Assembly: GCF_000143415.4 (NCBI RefSeq)
Contig: NW_003314261.1
Span: forward strand, 6,404,863-6,468,862
Length of the DNA: 64,000 nt
Direction of reading: 5' to 3'
From: Selaginella moellendorffii
Lineage: Eukaryota; Streptophyta; Lycopodiopsida; Selaginellales; Selaginellaceae
Below, in pieces: positions 45,587 to 57,648 of the stretch. Both the position numbers and the translations under genes were made by a program. Under the pieces are notes generated by a model that saw only the letters and a list, made by a program, of their open reading frames with translations, ran no database searches and was not told where the DNA came from. The stretch's first letter is position 1. Each line of letters opens with the position of its first letter.

Positions 45587-46801
45587 TCATCCATAGAAAT
45601 CTAGAAACGAACACAAGGAAGAAAGCATCTTACCTGTGCATTTCGCCAGCCTTTCCAGGTGACAACGCTCCTGGACGGGATCTTGCCGAAAAGGGCGATT
45701 GTCGCTGCTCTGGGCGTAAGACGCAATCGCGATGTTCCAGGAGACGACGTCGCGGTGTCGCATGAGCGAGTGGAAGATCTCTCGAGCACCGTTCTGGGCG
45801 AATGCTCGAAACATTGCGTTGCCAGACGAAGTTCCTCGCTGCGGCATTCTCTCGAAGATCTGGAGGGCGCTCTTGGCGTCGCAGGAAAGGTCATAGCCGG
45901 CGTTGCAAGAGAGCACGGGCATCTCGTGAAAGAGTTTGCTCGCGTGGTCCATATGCCCGGCTCGGACATCAGCGTGGATCATAGAGTTCCAAGTCACGAC
46001 GCTCTTCTCTGCCAGGGAATCGAAGAACCACCGAGCTCGATCGTGCTCGTCACCGTGAATTAACGCCACCATCATCGAAGAGGAAGTGATAACATTGCAC
46101 TGCTCCATGGGATCAAACACCGCAATCGCTTTACCTAGATGCCCATGCTGGGCATATGCGCCCATCCTCGCGTTTCCAGCCACAACGTCTTCTTCGGGCA
46201 TTCGATCGGACAGCGTTTTGACCTCTTCCAGATGCCCTTTAGAGCATAGCCTTGGATAGCAATGTTCCAGGAGAGAACGCTTTGAACGCTGAATCCTCTC
46301 AAACACAAGTCCCGCGCGATCATCTTGCCCGCTCCGCACAAAAGCGTTTATCAAGACGTTCATGTAATCCCTGTGAGGAAGAAATCGATGGCGTGGTCGA
46401 GATCGCGTGGCAATCCTGTCTAAAAGCCAGAGGCAGCAACCCATATGCCCGTTTCAAGCATACGCTTGGATCATCGTTCTCTGTGGTGTGCTCTCGATCT
46501 CTCGCCGAATCCACCATGCCGGCGGGCGACGATCATGTTATTCCACGAGAAGACATTGCGTCGCTCCAGCTTCCTGAAACCTCTCGCATTTGGTGTACAT
46601 GTGAACGAGGAGATTGCCCAACAGGGTCTGTGAATCCATGCCATGATCGGCGAGCACGGAATGGATTCGCCGCCCCTCGAGCAGCGCCTTGGATCCGCAC
46701 TGCCGCAAGAGAAACGCGCAGAGATCTCCATCCGGATCGCATCGCTGCTGCTCGATTTGCATCACGGCCTCACGCAAATCAGCTCTTTTCAACCTCGCCA
46801 T
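45587..46801 (-). pseudogene. degenerate PPR gene
   Basis: The N-terminal part from ATG 46801 (LREAVMQIEQQRCDPDGDLCAFLLRQCG, typical of DYW-class starts) and PPR-rich frames to 45587 (SVVTWNSMIHADVRAGHMDHA, RDVVSWNIAIASYAQ) lie in different frames. Several repeats are broken and there are no E or DYW domains. It is truncated where the GDT1 relic begins, so the two pseudogenes are joined head to tail. Confidence 0.85.
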
Positions 46802-47401
46802 TCCTCAAGAAGAACAATGATATAAAACAGTGTTCAGGGTTTAGTGTTTTCACTTGGCATAAGTAAATTTTATAAAAATGTACACTTTACCTGAACTTTC
46901 GTTATAATATACAGTATAATATTTGGAGTGATTATAACATAGTATAATATATTACCTATTATCGTCATTTTAAATTTAAATTTTGAATCATTTTTGAGAA
47001 TTTTTTAAATTAAAAGGGTTGTTTAGAAGATCTTCTCTTACTAACGCACGAACAATCGGTAATGGCATAAGCACAAAATTAATCACGCTACACGATGCGC
47101 ATTTACAAGCTTTGGGAAGAACTTATCAGGCTAGAATACATATCCTTGAGAAAACAATGTGCGTGAATCCCTTCTTCTGTCCATTCAGGGCTTGGATTCG
47201 AGCCGGGGACGTTCTGTTCCTGGTGGCTCGTCTTGCGTACAGCAGGAAACTATATATATGAATTCTCTCCAATACCAAGCCTGAAACTGAGTTTCAATGT
47301 CAAACCGAGTTCTATCACTGCTGAGTTTCCCTTGGAATCATCCAAGTTGCAACACTAGGCAATTGTCGGCAAACCTAGGCACAGGTCTTAGAATTCACAA
47401 C
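46802..47401. other. intergenic, nothing recognised
   Basis: AT-rich to about 47030, then mixed sequence with short ORFs only. Confidence 0.4.
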
Positions 47402-48699
47402 TTAGAGGGATGATTCAATACTCATTCTCGTCCAAACCGCGAGGTTTTGCCGGAGGAGCTCCATGATCCGGCTGGTTTCCCTCCGGGGCTCCTTCCCCGA
47501 CGCCTCCACTTTGGCCTGTGCCTCATCAATAGCCTGAAAAAACAATGCAGCAGGATTAGCACAAGAAACAACGTACGCTTGCATACCTGCTGTGCCACAA
47601 AACAAGCCCGATCCAGAGAGTTGAGATGCTCGAAGCAAAACGCCGACAAGTTCAGCGCGAGTCCCAGTCGGAAGGAGTGCGTCGGAGGAAGCTCCGCAAA
47701 AGCATGCTCCTGACACATTCAAAACCAGATGTTGTCAAAACCAAAAGAAAAAGAGCTATGAAAACCATAAAATAAAATAAAAAATACCTGGGCGATCTTG
47801 AAGGCCATGAGGGTGGCTTGTTCGGCCTCCTGGCGTTGTTGGCCGGTCTTCAAATCAACGAGGTAGCGATTGTAGTCGGCCTTCATCTTGAGATACAAGA
47901 CCAACGACTCGCCGGTTGAGGACGTCGACATGAGGTGTGCGTCGACGACAGCGAGCATGGCCTTGACGGTGTCCTCGTTGCAATTGTTTTGCTCAACATA
48001 CGACGTGATCCGCAGCAACCCACTTCTCGCTCCCCCTGCCAGCGCCATGAATGTCAGCAAATACCGCTCCTCTTTCTCCAATCTGGAGAACTCTCTCAAC
48101 AAGTGGAGATCGTTAAGATACGGGCAGCTTTGATGGCGCTTGTCAACAATGCTCTCAATTCTGGGGCTTGGGACATATCCTTCTTTCACCATCTCATCAG
48201 CAAGCTCTGCTATGTATTCCCCTTTGCGACCAGCCATCCTATACAGTCCCAAGCGATTCAAGCCATCACTCATATCACCCCTCCTGACTCTCTTGGTATA
48301 TCTTTCTTCCTCTGCCGGGAGGAGCACATCAAATTCTATGATGAGCTTCTCAAACATCTCCTTGGTGCGCCTGTAGCCCAGATCCTTCATTAGTCTGAAC
48401 ACCTGTATAAACTCAACCATGGCCATCCACATCATTGGGCTCTGAATGAACTCTGCATATGTTTCCTCCTTGCACCTATAAAGTTTAGGCTCCAAAAGCA
48501 TGGAGGCTGCCCTATTGGGGAATCCTTCTCTAAGACAAGCGCGTACCACTCTATCATACTCACAGTCCAACGCCAAGCAGAAGCCGCTAAGATCTGAAGC
48601 ATTTAGCTTCTCCTGTAAAACATCCCAAACGCGCTCTGGAAACATCCTACAAAAGATGTGTGTATACTTAATCTTGAACGTTGACTCTTGCTTTCCCAT
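47402..48699 (-). CDS. PPR-like protein fused to a partial 14-3-3 domain
   Basis: Three exons fit (48699-47788, 47709-47587, 47533-47402), 388 aa from ATG 48699. Residues ~20-190 are helical PPR-like repeats ([41 protein letters not shown]). From ~205 the sequence follows 14-3-3 from helix C on: [39 protein letters not shown], and after the intron [19 protein letters not shown] and [13 protein letters not shown]. The phosphopeptide-groove pattern is partly kept, but helices A-B, which form the 14-3-3 dimer interface, are absent. Further exons upstream are likely (AYGTVFARDVKAAVDTVINR near 48935-49100; LDSTAAAVLSTDQRDAAAIW near 48760-48850), but I could not join them in phase, so the N-terminus is unresolved. 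Confidence 0.6.
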
Positions 48700-49244
48700 A
48701 CCCTACCCTTAGGGTTGTCAGCAAAAACAATTTATTTAAAGCCAACAAGTAATTACCTTTTTCCTTTTCAACATCTGAATGCCATATGGCAGCAGCATCT
48801 CTCTGATCAGTACTCAGCACGGCTGCCGCTGTGGAATCCAATGCCGCTGCAGAAGGGATACTATTAAAGCGAAAACCTCACTTTAAAGGCAGCATAGTGA
48901 AGCTTTTACTTGTTTCTGTTGATCACAGTATCAACTGCAGCCTTTACGTCTCTGGAACATTGTGAAAAAGATAAACAAGCTGTTCGGGATCGCGACTACG
49001 GCACTGATGTACTGGAAACATGTACCAAACGAACAACCTTTCCAGACGTGATGACAATGTGGCTAGAGAGAAAAGTCGAAGATCTTACCGAGCAAATACC
49101 GTACCATATGCAGAAGCTTGCCAAACCGTTCTCCACCCCGGCCTACAAAGAGAGGTTGGAAAACACACAGAGAGCAAGGGGATGATGGCAACGCGCAAAA
49201 TCAAATTTTGCGAGTGGAAAGAAATTTCTCTGGGAGAATGATCG

Positions 49245-49676
49245 TCATTCATTATTCAATGACTTACATCTACTTAGAGGCAAGATCCTCCTCTCAACCT
49301 GGCCATTCTGGACTCTCTGGCGAGCGAACGCTAAATCATTATCTAGGATAGAGCCTGATTTCCCTCGATACTCTGGAGGATGCTCCCTGCTACACAAGAG
49401 ATCCGAATCATCAAATCCACAGCGCCCATAGCTAACCCACGTGGAGCAAATAGTGCCAAATACATTTCCATGGCTGTGCAATTCCCACAGCTCCTTCTTC
49501 TTCCTGTCAATCTCTTCCAACTCCTCATGAGATTTAACCTGTTTAGGCCTACAATCCTTCTGTCGACGGATGCCATAAGGCCCATACTCTACCTCTATCC
49601 AGTCAGGTTTCACGCCTGTCCTTGAGAATTCCACGACTGCTTTAAGGAACTCCACGGCCGCTTCCACCTCCTCCAT
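49245..49676 (-). CDS. small protein with CCCH-like zinc finger
   Basis: 143-aa ORF from ATG 49676. An N-terminal helix (MEEVEAAVEFLKAVVEFSRTG) is followed by a charged region. Then comes TICSTWVSYGRCGFDDSDLLCSREH, spaced C-x8-C-x8-C-x3-H, close to CCCH zinc fingers (usually C-x8-C-x5-C-x3-H), which bind RNA. It may be a stand-alone gene or a 5' exon of the PPR/14-3-3 gene, which starts about 550 bp downstream on the same strand. Confidence 0.45.
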   Translation of the reverse strand: MEEVEAAVEFLKAVVEFSRTGVKPDWIEVEYGPYGIRRQKDCRPKQVKSHEELEEIDRKKKELWELHSHGNVFGTICSTWVSYGRCGFDDSDLLCSREHPPEYRGKSGSILDNDLAFARQRVQNGQVERRILPLSRCKSLNNE

Positions 49677-49834
49677 AGCTTTTCCCTCCCCTAGAAAACT
49701 CCTGTTATATAAAAGACAAGTAGGACTTTACTCCAATCTCTCGGGAATATCTGATTTCGGGTTTGTTTTGGGTGCATACAAAAACAGCAACAGTCGAGGA
49801 CTTCACATATAGATGCACGAGACCAAACACGTCA

Positions 49835-50160
49835 CGTCCTTGTTATATAGTTTGAGCTCGAGCTCAAGTCATCCCTATCTCCAGAAACTTTAGCTTGATC
49901 TTGGTAGAGAGATTGGCATTGATCTCCATTCCAGCCTCTTTCTCGGCTTGAGTAGCACAGGCCTTGATACCAGCAACAAAACTTCAAAGCCTTCATCCTG
50001 TCAAAAAGTTCCACTCCCAGCTCTTCCTCCCCATTCTCCACACAGCCGAGCATCAGCACCATTTAAGAGATGACGTTGTGCTATGGCATCCTCTCAAAAA
50101 CCATGCTAAAGCGCCCCGACTTGGAGTACATATCGACCACAGTATTTGGAAGTTTGATAT
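49835..50160 (-). pseudogene. PPR gene fragment
   Basis: The minus strand reads LPNTVVDMYSKSGRF, then VFERMP-stop-HNVIS-stop, then LMLGCVENGEEELGVELFDRMKAL, a PPR pair with two in-frame stops, followed by a frameshift. No intact frame remains. Confidence 0.8.
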
Positions 50161-50231
50161 CTTCTTTGTGCTGATCGCGTCCTCTTCTTCTCAAACTTTT
50201 TGCGTGTATATCCACGTAGAGTGCACCGCTT

Positions 50232-51380
50232 TCACTCCCTCTTTAACGAGATGCGAGAAGGGAAGGGCAGCATCGCCACGAGACGTAGCGTCTGTTCATG
50301 GAGCGCGACACCGGACTGATCACTGCTTCTGGGTGGGAAGACGAGTCTGCTGCTGGCGCTTGCCGGAAGGCTTGATCCATCCTTGAAGGTAATGTCCTCG
50401 TGGATGTAATGCACCCCGAGCTGAACGCGAAGCAAGTCACTGAGAACATCAAGATCCGGGGCCTGTTCCAAGCCATTCATCCAGACGTGCACGGTGAGCG
50501 TCTCAAACTTGAAGTGATCTACATCACCCTGAAACCACTGCAATGAGAAGAAAGGATCAGCGATTGAGTGGTAAGAACGAGCAAACCTTTAAATCTATGC
50601 ACCTGACACCGAAATGGATGCTTTCCAGGTGACAGGCGGGCTCAAAATCTCTGCCAATTGGAATGGCAATCCCATTGGTGGTCTCCAAAGGATAGCTCGG
50701 TGGTGAGACTCAAAACGTGAAGACGCTAGCATGCTCCCAGTTCCTAGCGATCTTCAGCTTCTTGAGATTGTAGATGATCCAGCACGAGAGCTCGAGCTCA
50801 CGCAAGCTTTCGGGGTGTGAGATCCCAATAGACATTCCGTCCAAGCTGCCAACTTTCATAACACCAAGCTTCTGAACGCCAAGATCAATCAAATATTAAA
50901 CTTTCTCGTTCTCGCTGCAACCTTGAAATAACCCGAGAAATGGAAACTCTCGAGGCTAGCAGTCTTGAGCGTGGCTAGCGTCAGGCCTGCTGCAGGGAGC
51001 GCCTCCAGACACACTCGTAGCTCTTCAAAACTGGCAGCTTGCAAATGGCGACTGATCGAAGAGGCTCTTAGAACTGTAGAAGTCTCCAGCCATCCGGAAG
51101 CACTTGAGCTTGCGGAAGCACGGGAGCAAGCTCCACATGGCCGGTCCCAATTCAAGGCTGCCCCACACCTCGAGGTCTAGAACCGTAAGAGACTCACATG
51201 AGCCAGTGGCCTGTAGCTTCAGATTTTTTGAGGCAGGAGAACAAGACCTTGAGCTCCTCAAGGCAGCCGGGAGCCATCTTGGTGGTGCGATGGAGATGGT
51301 GTCTTCTTTCTTCCTCAACACGGTCTTGTCCCTCACAATGAAATTGAAGTGGAGGCCGACTTTACTGTAATCAGCCCATA
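50232..51380 (-). pseudogene. leucine-rich-repeat (F-box/FBD-like) gene relic
   Basis: Minus-strand open pieces at 51380-51025, 51155-50889, 50892-50710 and 50543-50232 show LRR-like lines: LTVLDLEVWGSLELG, FRKLKCFRMAGDF, LATLKTASLESFHFSGYF, LRELELSCWIIYNLKKLKIA, FKFETLTVHVWM. They lie in different frames with no clear splice sites between some, so the gene is either intron-rich or broken. No F-box is visible. Its 5' part (51217-51320) recurs at 57655-57760. Confidence 0.55.
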
Positions 51381-51453
51381 AAGCTATTATATAGGTTAGT
51401 ATAATATGTACAATTGGAGTACATAATAAGTTAATCATTTTAAATATAAATAT

Positions 51454-51628
51454 TGTGAGTGTTTGGAATATGGAAAGGGAATTCAGAAATGTGCATATCA
51501 ATTAGCCCAAAAACTTTAGTTTATATATAGGAGTGAGTGGTCCAGATTGAAACTAATCCAACGGCTACCAAAATCCCACTACGTTAATATTAATATACGG
51601 CATCATAGCCATACACTTGGCCCTCACA
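51454..51628 (-). repeat. 3' LTR of the gypsy element
   Basis: 175 bp, TGTGAG...CTCACA ends. The LTR contains a TATATATAGG-type TATA region, as does its partner. Confidence 0.88.
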
Positions 51629-51660
51629 TCATCCCCTCCCCTCGGAATAATGGAAGACCA

Positions 51661-54600
51661 TCAGGGTTCTCTTGTAGACGGGCCGAGATCTGCAGGAACA
51701 TCAGGAGGAGGCATCGGCAGATTTGTAGATGGTATTAACTGCTCCTGATCCCTTTGTATGAAGCATTTTAACCGCTGCACATGCACAATCTCTAGAAGAT
51801 CGGCCTGTTGGACGTCATGCTGAACCTCATAAACTTGTGGTCCAACTTGCCACAACACTTGATATGGTCCTTTCCACTGTGCAAGGAGCCCCTTAGATAA
51901 ACCACGTACTGTAAGATGGGGAAAACGGACTAATACCAAATCATCCACTTTGTACTCCGCAGGTGGACGATGATGGGAGTTATAGTGCCGTTTTTGTCCC
52001 ACTTGTACGCGGCATAAGTGTTTGGTAGACTTCACTCAGACAAGTGGAAGAATGCTTGTCAAATATTGATCCCATGACTTAGCATCTGCAGCTTGTGGCA
52101 ATTGCGAAGGTAAACCTAGCTCTGTTGGTAATATTGGATCATGACCATATAGGAGTTTATATGGTGAAGCACTAACAAAACTCTGCACCTCAGTGACATA
52201 TGCATACCGAAGAGATGGCAAATAACCATCCCAATCCGAATGCTGAAAGTTCACATACTTCACAATCATCCCCTTGAACGTCCGAATGAGCCGTTCCACC
52301 AGACTGTCTGATTGTGGATGATAAGCACTCGTGAAAGTGTGGCGAATCCCCAACTGAGATGTCAAAACATGAAATGCCTCAGCCATAAATGCGGGACCAT
52401 TATCCGAAAGAATCCGCTCTAGACAAGAATGCTGGAACACCACTCGATTGAGGAGGAAGTATCCAACAGCAGTTGCAGAGGCGCTAGCAAGAGCACCAAC
52501 TTCCACCCAACGAGTCAAATAGTCAGAAGCAATAATAACATACTCATTGCCAGCAGTTGACCGTGGAAAAGGTCCCATAAGATCAAATGCCACCAACTCA
52601 AACAGACGGGAAATTGCAATTGACTCTAACCGTCTTTCCGCAGCCCGAGGGGGAGTATTACGAGTTTGGCACCAAATGCAACTATGCACATACCGGATAA
52701 TATCACGTTGCATCTCCGGCCAATAGAAAGACCTGCGTAACTTCTCAATTACACGATGATGTCCCATATGCCCACCTAGAACAGAAGAATCATGGTAGGC
52801 ATGGAGAAACCGCGGAATAAAGATAGAAGGCACCACCAGCCGTAAATGATCATCAGGATCGGTCCCCACAAAATAAAGAAGGCCACCTTCAAAATGATAT
52901 TAAGAATGTAAATGCCAGAAAGGCAAGTCATCAGCAAGTGATGTAGAATTCTCAAACCCATCTCGAAGCCTTCGAATCCATGGCTCAATCTTTTGAGCCT
53001 CGCAAACCTCATCAAGCGAAGGTAGATCTTGCTCTGCACCTTGTGGACACTAAACGTTAAGTACAGCAACCATCGACGGCACAGAATCCTCATCTAGAAA
53101 ATCCACAAATGTTGGAACAACAGGCTCATCAGAAACATGAGAAGAGAATGAAGAAGGAAGAGGAGCTCGAGAAAGGGCATCAGCATCAACCATAGAACTC
53201 CTTAGGCAGTGAACAACATCAAAATCATATATCTGAAGCTTCAAAGCCCACCGAGCAGTACGGCCAACCAGGTTCTTCCGCTTTAATAACGAAGTAACAG
53301 CAATATGGTCACCTTCAAGTAACGTCCGAGAACCATGTAGATATGCATGAAGTTTCTCGAAACCCCAAACTGCTGCTAAACACTCCTTCTCTATTGTGGA
53401 GTAGTTCATCTCCGCTAGTTGTAATGTACAGCTTATATATGCAATGGGATGGCGTTGACCAGGCACACTCGAGCTCTCTTGCATTAACACAACTCCAAAA
53501 CCAATGTCAGAAGTATCCACGCACAAAATAAAAAGTTGAGTGTAGTCAAGATATGCCAAAACCGGAGGAGTTGTTAATAACTTTTTGAGATCCCCGAACG
53601 CCCGCTCACAATCCGGAGACCAGATGAAAGATGATGTTGATGACTTCAGCAACGCTCATAATGGTGTAGTGCAATCAGAAAGATGATCCACAAAATGCCC
53701 GAGATACTGCACCTTGCCCAAGAAGTGCTGCATATCATTCACACACTTCGGAGTAGGGAACTTTAGAACAGCCATAAGTTTGTCAGGATCAACTTGCAAA
53801 CCCTCACGAGAAATATAGTACCCAAGATAAATTGTGTCCTTGGATCCAAACATGCACTTTGACCGTTTCAGCTTTAAACCAACGTCGCGTAGCCGATCCA
53901 ACACTTTACAAACATCACGAACGTGCTCCTCCCACGTCCCCTCCAAGTGGAGCAAGACATCATCAATGAAGTCAGCAGTCACCTCCGGCATATCACAAAG
54001 AACCTCGTCCATCATTTGTTGAAAAGCTACTAGAGCATTGTTCAAACCAAATGGAATCACCAAGAACTCATACAAACCAAATGGTGTACGAAAAGTAGTC
54101 TTAGGAATATCTTCTTTGGCCATCGGTACTTGCTAGTACCCAAAAGCAAGATCTAGCTTGGTGAACCAACGACTTCGCCCTAAATGATCCAAGAGATCAG
54201 CAGTGTGAGGAAGAGGGTACACATCCGAGATCGTTACGTCATTTAATGGACAATAATCGATGCAGAAACGAATACTCCCATCAAGCTTCGTCACAAGATG
54301 AGGTTCACATGCCCAAGGACTTCGCGACTTCCGAATAACACCCTTCTCTAACATCTCCTTAACATTTGCACGTAAAATCTTGATCTCCTTTGGTGACCGA
54401 TGACAAACAGGAACCTTGATTGGACGAGCATCCTCAGTTGGAATCGGATGACGTGTAGCAATCTTGGCTCCAGATGATAGGTCAAAGTCAAAGAGACCAG
54501 AATACTCCTTCATGAACCAGTCAACTGCTGCAACACAAAGATCGTCGGAGGGATTGGAAAAGGGAAGAGCAGAACAAGATGGAAACACAGGAGGAAATAG

Positions 54601-55260
54601 TGGGGGAACAAAAGTAATGGAAGCAGAGGTAAAAGTAAAGGGACGAAGAGGTACGGAAGTGAGAGGAATGGATGAAAAATAAAGAAGTATGAGACAAAGG
54701 GGAGAAGCCTCAAAGTCACACTTGGCATGATTGCGCTGCAACCAATCCATACCAAGAATGAGGTCAAAAGCTTGACTTGGCACCACCCGCAATGACTGCA
54801 ACTCAAGCTCGAGATCGCCCACACGCACAACTAGGTTTGCCTCATCCCATGCACATGCATGTGTATGGCTGTTGCCATAAAGAATGAAAACTGGTTCAGC
54901 CGCACGACGCAAGTGTAGACGACAACATGTGGCAACAGGTCGAGCAATAGAAGATAAACTCGAACCTATATCAACCAACACGGAGAGAATAATAGGAGAC
55001 CTCTTGTTATAAAGATGAGCTTGGAAAGTAAACACTAGATGAACTGGTGTCAAGTGAACCCCTTGATGATACTCCCAAAAGAAAGATGGAGGGGTCACTG
55101 ACTTATTCGCGCAAGGTCCCTCCGTTACTCGTGCGACTCCTTGTTTCCTGGATGCATCTCGGTGTCCAAACCTTCCATTGCAGCAGCACCAACGGGACGT
55201 TGTTGACGCCAAGGTCTCCACCCAGGAAATAGAGGTCGCCAATCCGGAAAGCGCCAACAA
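51661..55260 (-). pseudogene. gypsy pol: protease, RT, RNase H, integrase
   Basis: Order on the minus strand: protease with VLVDIGSS near 54980; RT with LDLAFGY, VIPFGLNNA and FIDDVLLH (54320-53830); RNase H with YLDYTQLFILCVDTSDIG and ADALSRAP (53570-53150); integrase zinc region HMGHH...CIWCQ and a catalytic core with LMGPFPRS, LSDNGPAF and SLVERLIRTF (52790-52280); then VLWQVGPQVYEV (51850). Stops at 52035, 53656 and 54133 and frame changes interrupt it. Confidence 0.85.
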
Positions 55261-55264
55261 CGCC

Positions 55265-56015
55265 GATAAGTATGACCAACTTCATCACACGCCCAACAAC
55301 GAACATCATGGCCACGACCACATCCTCGCCCTTGTCCTTGGACTCAAGTAGCAATAGCATCAACCTCCATTGGAACAAGACCATCACTCATAGGAAGTGG
55401 CGTGGAAGGACGTGCAGCGAGAAGTGGAAGAGGCGATGTCTCATAACGTTGTGCCAAGCGAAGAGCATTGTCAAGGGTGGTAGGAGCAAGTGCATGCACA
55501 AGGCCGACAAGATCTTGACGAAGTGCTGGCCACAACATTCCTAGCTTGATCCGCTCCAATATATTGGGCTCCGCATGAAGCAAAAAACTTCGGAAACGAA
55601 CGCGAAATTGCATCACCGACTCAGATGGCCCTTGGCGAAGATGATGCAATTGTTGGAAGGCATCGTCACAATCGTCGGCATGTTCGAAGGCGCATTTGAA
55701 GACATCTGGAAGAACACTCCAATCCTCACAAGTGGCCGCACTCAATCCATTGTACCACTGCAACGCCATCCCTTGGAGACACATGGGAAACTCACGTAAA
55801 CGTCGAGCATCATCCCAAGAATGATATGTGGCAATCACCGTGAAGTGATCGAACCAATGGTACACATCATCCCCAGGATTCCCACGAAAGAACTCCGGCC
55901 GAACGCGAGGATTGGCACCAAGAGCAGGAGGAGTTGGGCCACGTGCCGTGAATGCCACCATCAATTGAGTTTGGTTGTTCAATTGCAAGCGCATAGCATC
56001 AAGCAATTGGACCAA
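55265..56015 (-). pseudogene. gypsy gag with CCHC zinc knuckle
   Basis: From 56015 the frame has FFRGNPGDDVYHWFDHF and FRVRFRSFLLHAEP, standard capsid-region patterns of plant gypsy gag. After a TGA at 55344 the same frame continues into CWACDEVGHTYRRC (CX2CX4HX4C zinc knuckle), so a single nonsense codon splits capsid from nucleocapsid. Confidence 0.8.
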
Positions 56016-56287
56016 CTACTGCTCTAGAGTCAAAGGAGGAGATTGTTGATCTGCTATGAAGACGGACAAAGAAAGAGCAAAAGAAGAGAAACGACAAAAA
56101 ATGAGAAGGAAATGGGAGATCTAGACAATGCAAAAAGCTAGATCTAAACCAAAATCCTGAAAGGGAAGAACAAAAGAAAAGAAATGGAAAAAGCTAGATC
56201 TAGACAATGCAAAAGCTAAATTTAAACCAAAATCCCAAATTCAAGCACTCCTCAGGGACAATCAAAAGTGCCCCTCATCTCCACCAA

Positions 56288-56462
56288 TGTGAGTGTTTGG
56301 AATATGGAAAGGGAATATAGAAATGTGCATATCAATTAACCCAAAAACCCTAGCTTATATATAGGAGCGAGTGGTCCGGATTGAAACTAATCTGATGGCT
56401 ACCAAAATCCCACTACGCTAATATTAGTATACGGCATTGTAGCCGTACACTTGGCCCTCACA
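56288..56462 (-). repeat. 5' LTR of the gypsy element
   Basis: 175 bp, identical ends to 51454-51628. On the minus strand it is followed at once by TTGGTGGAGATG, where the primer-binding site would lie. Confidence 0.88.
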
Positions 56463-56581
56463 TATAGGACTTTTTCCACGGTCAACTGTTGGCAATGAAT
56501 ATGTTATTATTGCTTCTGACTATTTGACTGGTCGGGTGGAAGTTGGTGCTCTTGCTAGCACCTCTGCAACTGCTTTCATTG
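56463..56581 (+). mobile_element. gypsy integrase fragment, opposite orientation
   Basis: The + strand encodes a decayed GNEYVIIASDYLTGRVEVGALAS piece, matching the integrase of the neighbouring element on the other strand. It directly abuts its LTR. Confidence 0.7.
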
Positions 56582-57648
56582 TCCCTCACAATGAAATCGA
56601 AGTGGAGGCCAACTTTATTGTAATTAGCCCATAAAGCTATTATATAGGTTAGTATACAATTGGAGTACATAATAAGTTAATCATTTTAAATATAAATATG
56701 AGTTTAAATGGACTTTATAATCTTTTTTCTTGGTAAAATAATTTCGTTTCCAATTAGACTAGCATAAAATATCATTATCAAAATTATTAATATTTATAAT
56801 AATAAGGAGGATGCATATAACTATTAATATTGTACATTTTAAAGTTTTTGAAACCTTGAAATTAGTTTATTTTATCCCTTATCTAATCTCTTATCCCTTA
56901 TCCCTTCCCTTATCCCCTTATCTAAATCTGCTATTTACATCTGGCATCTAGGTGTCATATATTCCTTTTTGAATATTATCTAGGAATATGATCTAATGGA
57001 TTAAAGTTAAAAACTTTCAATATGCTAAAAAAGGGCGTTTCTGACTTTTGAAATGTTAGTGCTACAATATCTTCATTAGGTCCAAATCCAAATGGGAAGG
57101 GAAATCTATGCCAAGTGTAATTAGCTTAGCTATTCTTGGAGAATGTGCTTCAAGTGCCCAAGCATCATAGAAGTGCACTAGATCTTTAGAGGCATGGATT
57201 GTTATTAGTGCAATATTGGCTTCATGGACATCACTCATCTTTGGCTACATTGAGAGTGGTAAGAAATATATGTATGAGCATTAAGGGATATTTATAATGC
57301 ATTTGATTTGTAGTTGAACTCTAAGCCTATTACACTATAAAACAAGGGACTAGTGTGTACTTAAAATCCTTTATGAGCACTGGTTCCCCATATCCAATCT
57401 TGCATGCAAAATAGTGTTAAATGGTGTTTAGCATAATTTTGGTATACTGGTGGTATAATGTGAGGGGGTGGGTATCCCACCGAGTAGAGCAGTATAAAAC
57501 TTGCACTTAAGCATAAGCCAAATATAAAACAAGAAGAAACATAGCCAAACAAGAGTCAAACTAATATTTCAAGTGGTCGGTCATGATTTCAACTATTATC
57601 CACTACCATTATTCCTAGTATATATTTGAAACTTTGAAACCCCTCATA
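56582..57648 (+). repeat. 1.1-kb duplicated segment, copy 1
   Basis: Begins TCCCTCACAATGAAATCGAAG and ends ...GAAACTTTGAAACCCCTCA. It matches 57759-58872 almost base for base; its first ~120 bp also match 51327-51453. AT-rich with no intact gene. Confidence 0.8.

Larger units (their letters stand above)
51454..56462 (-). mobile_element. Ty3/gypsy LTR retrotransposon with 175-bp LTRs
   Basis: Two LTRs of equal length (51454-51628 and 56288-56462), each bounded by TGTGAG...CTCACA, with high identity by eye. Read on the minus strand: LTR, leader, gag, protease, RT, RNase H, integrase, purine tract (GAGGGGAGGGGATG, 51642-51629), LTR. The two flanks do not share a 4-6-bp duplication (AATAT left, TATAG right). 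Both flanks belong to repeats present elsewhere in the window, suggesting recombination after insertion. Several frameshifts and stops make it non-autonomous. Confidence 0.88.

Noticed and set aside
47165-47230. Possible tRNA (TTCGAGCC motif)
   Set aside because: No acceptor or anticodon stem could be paired around it.
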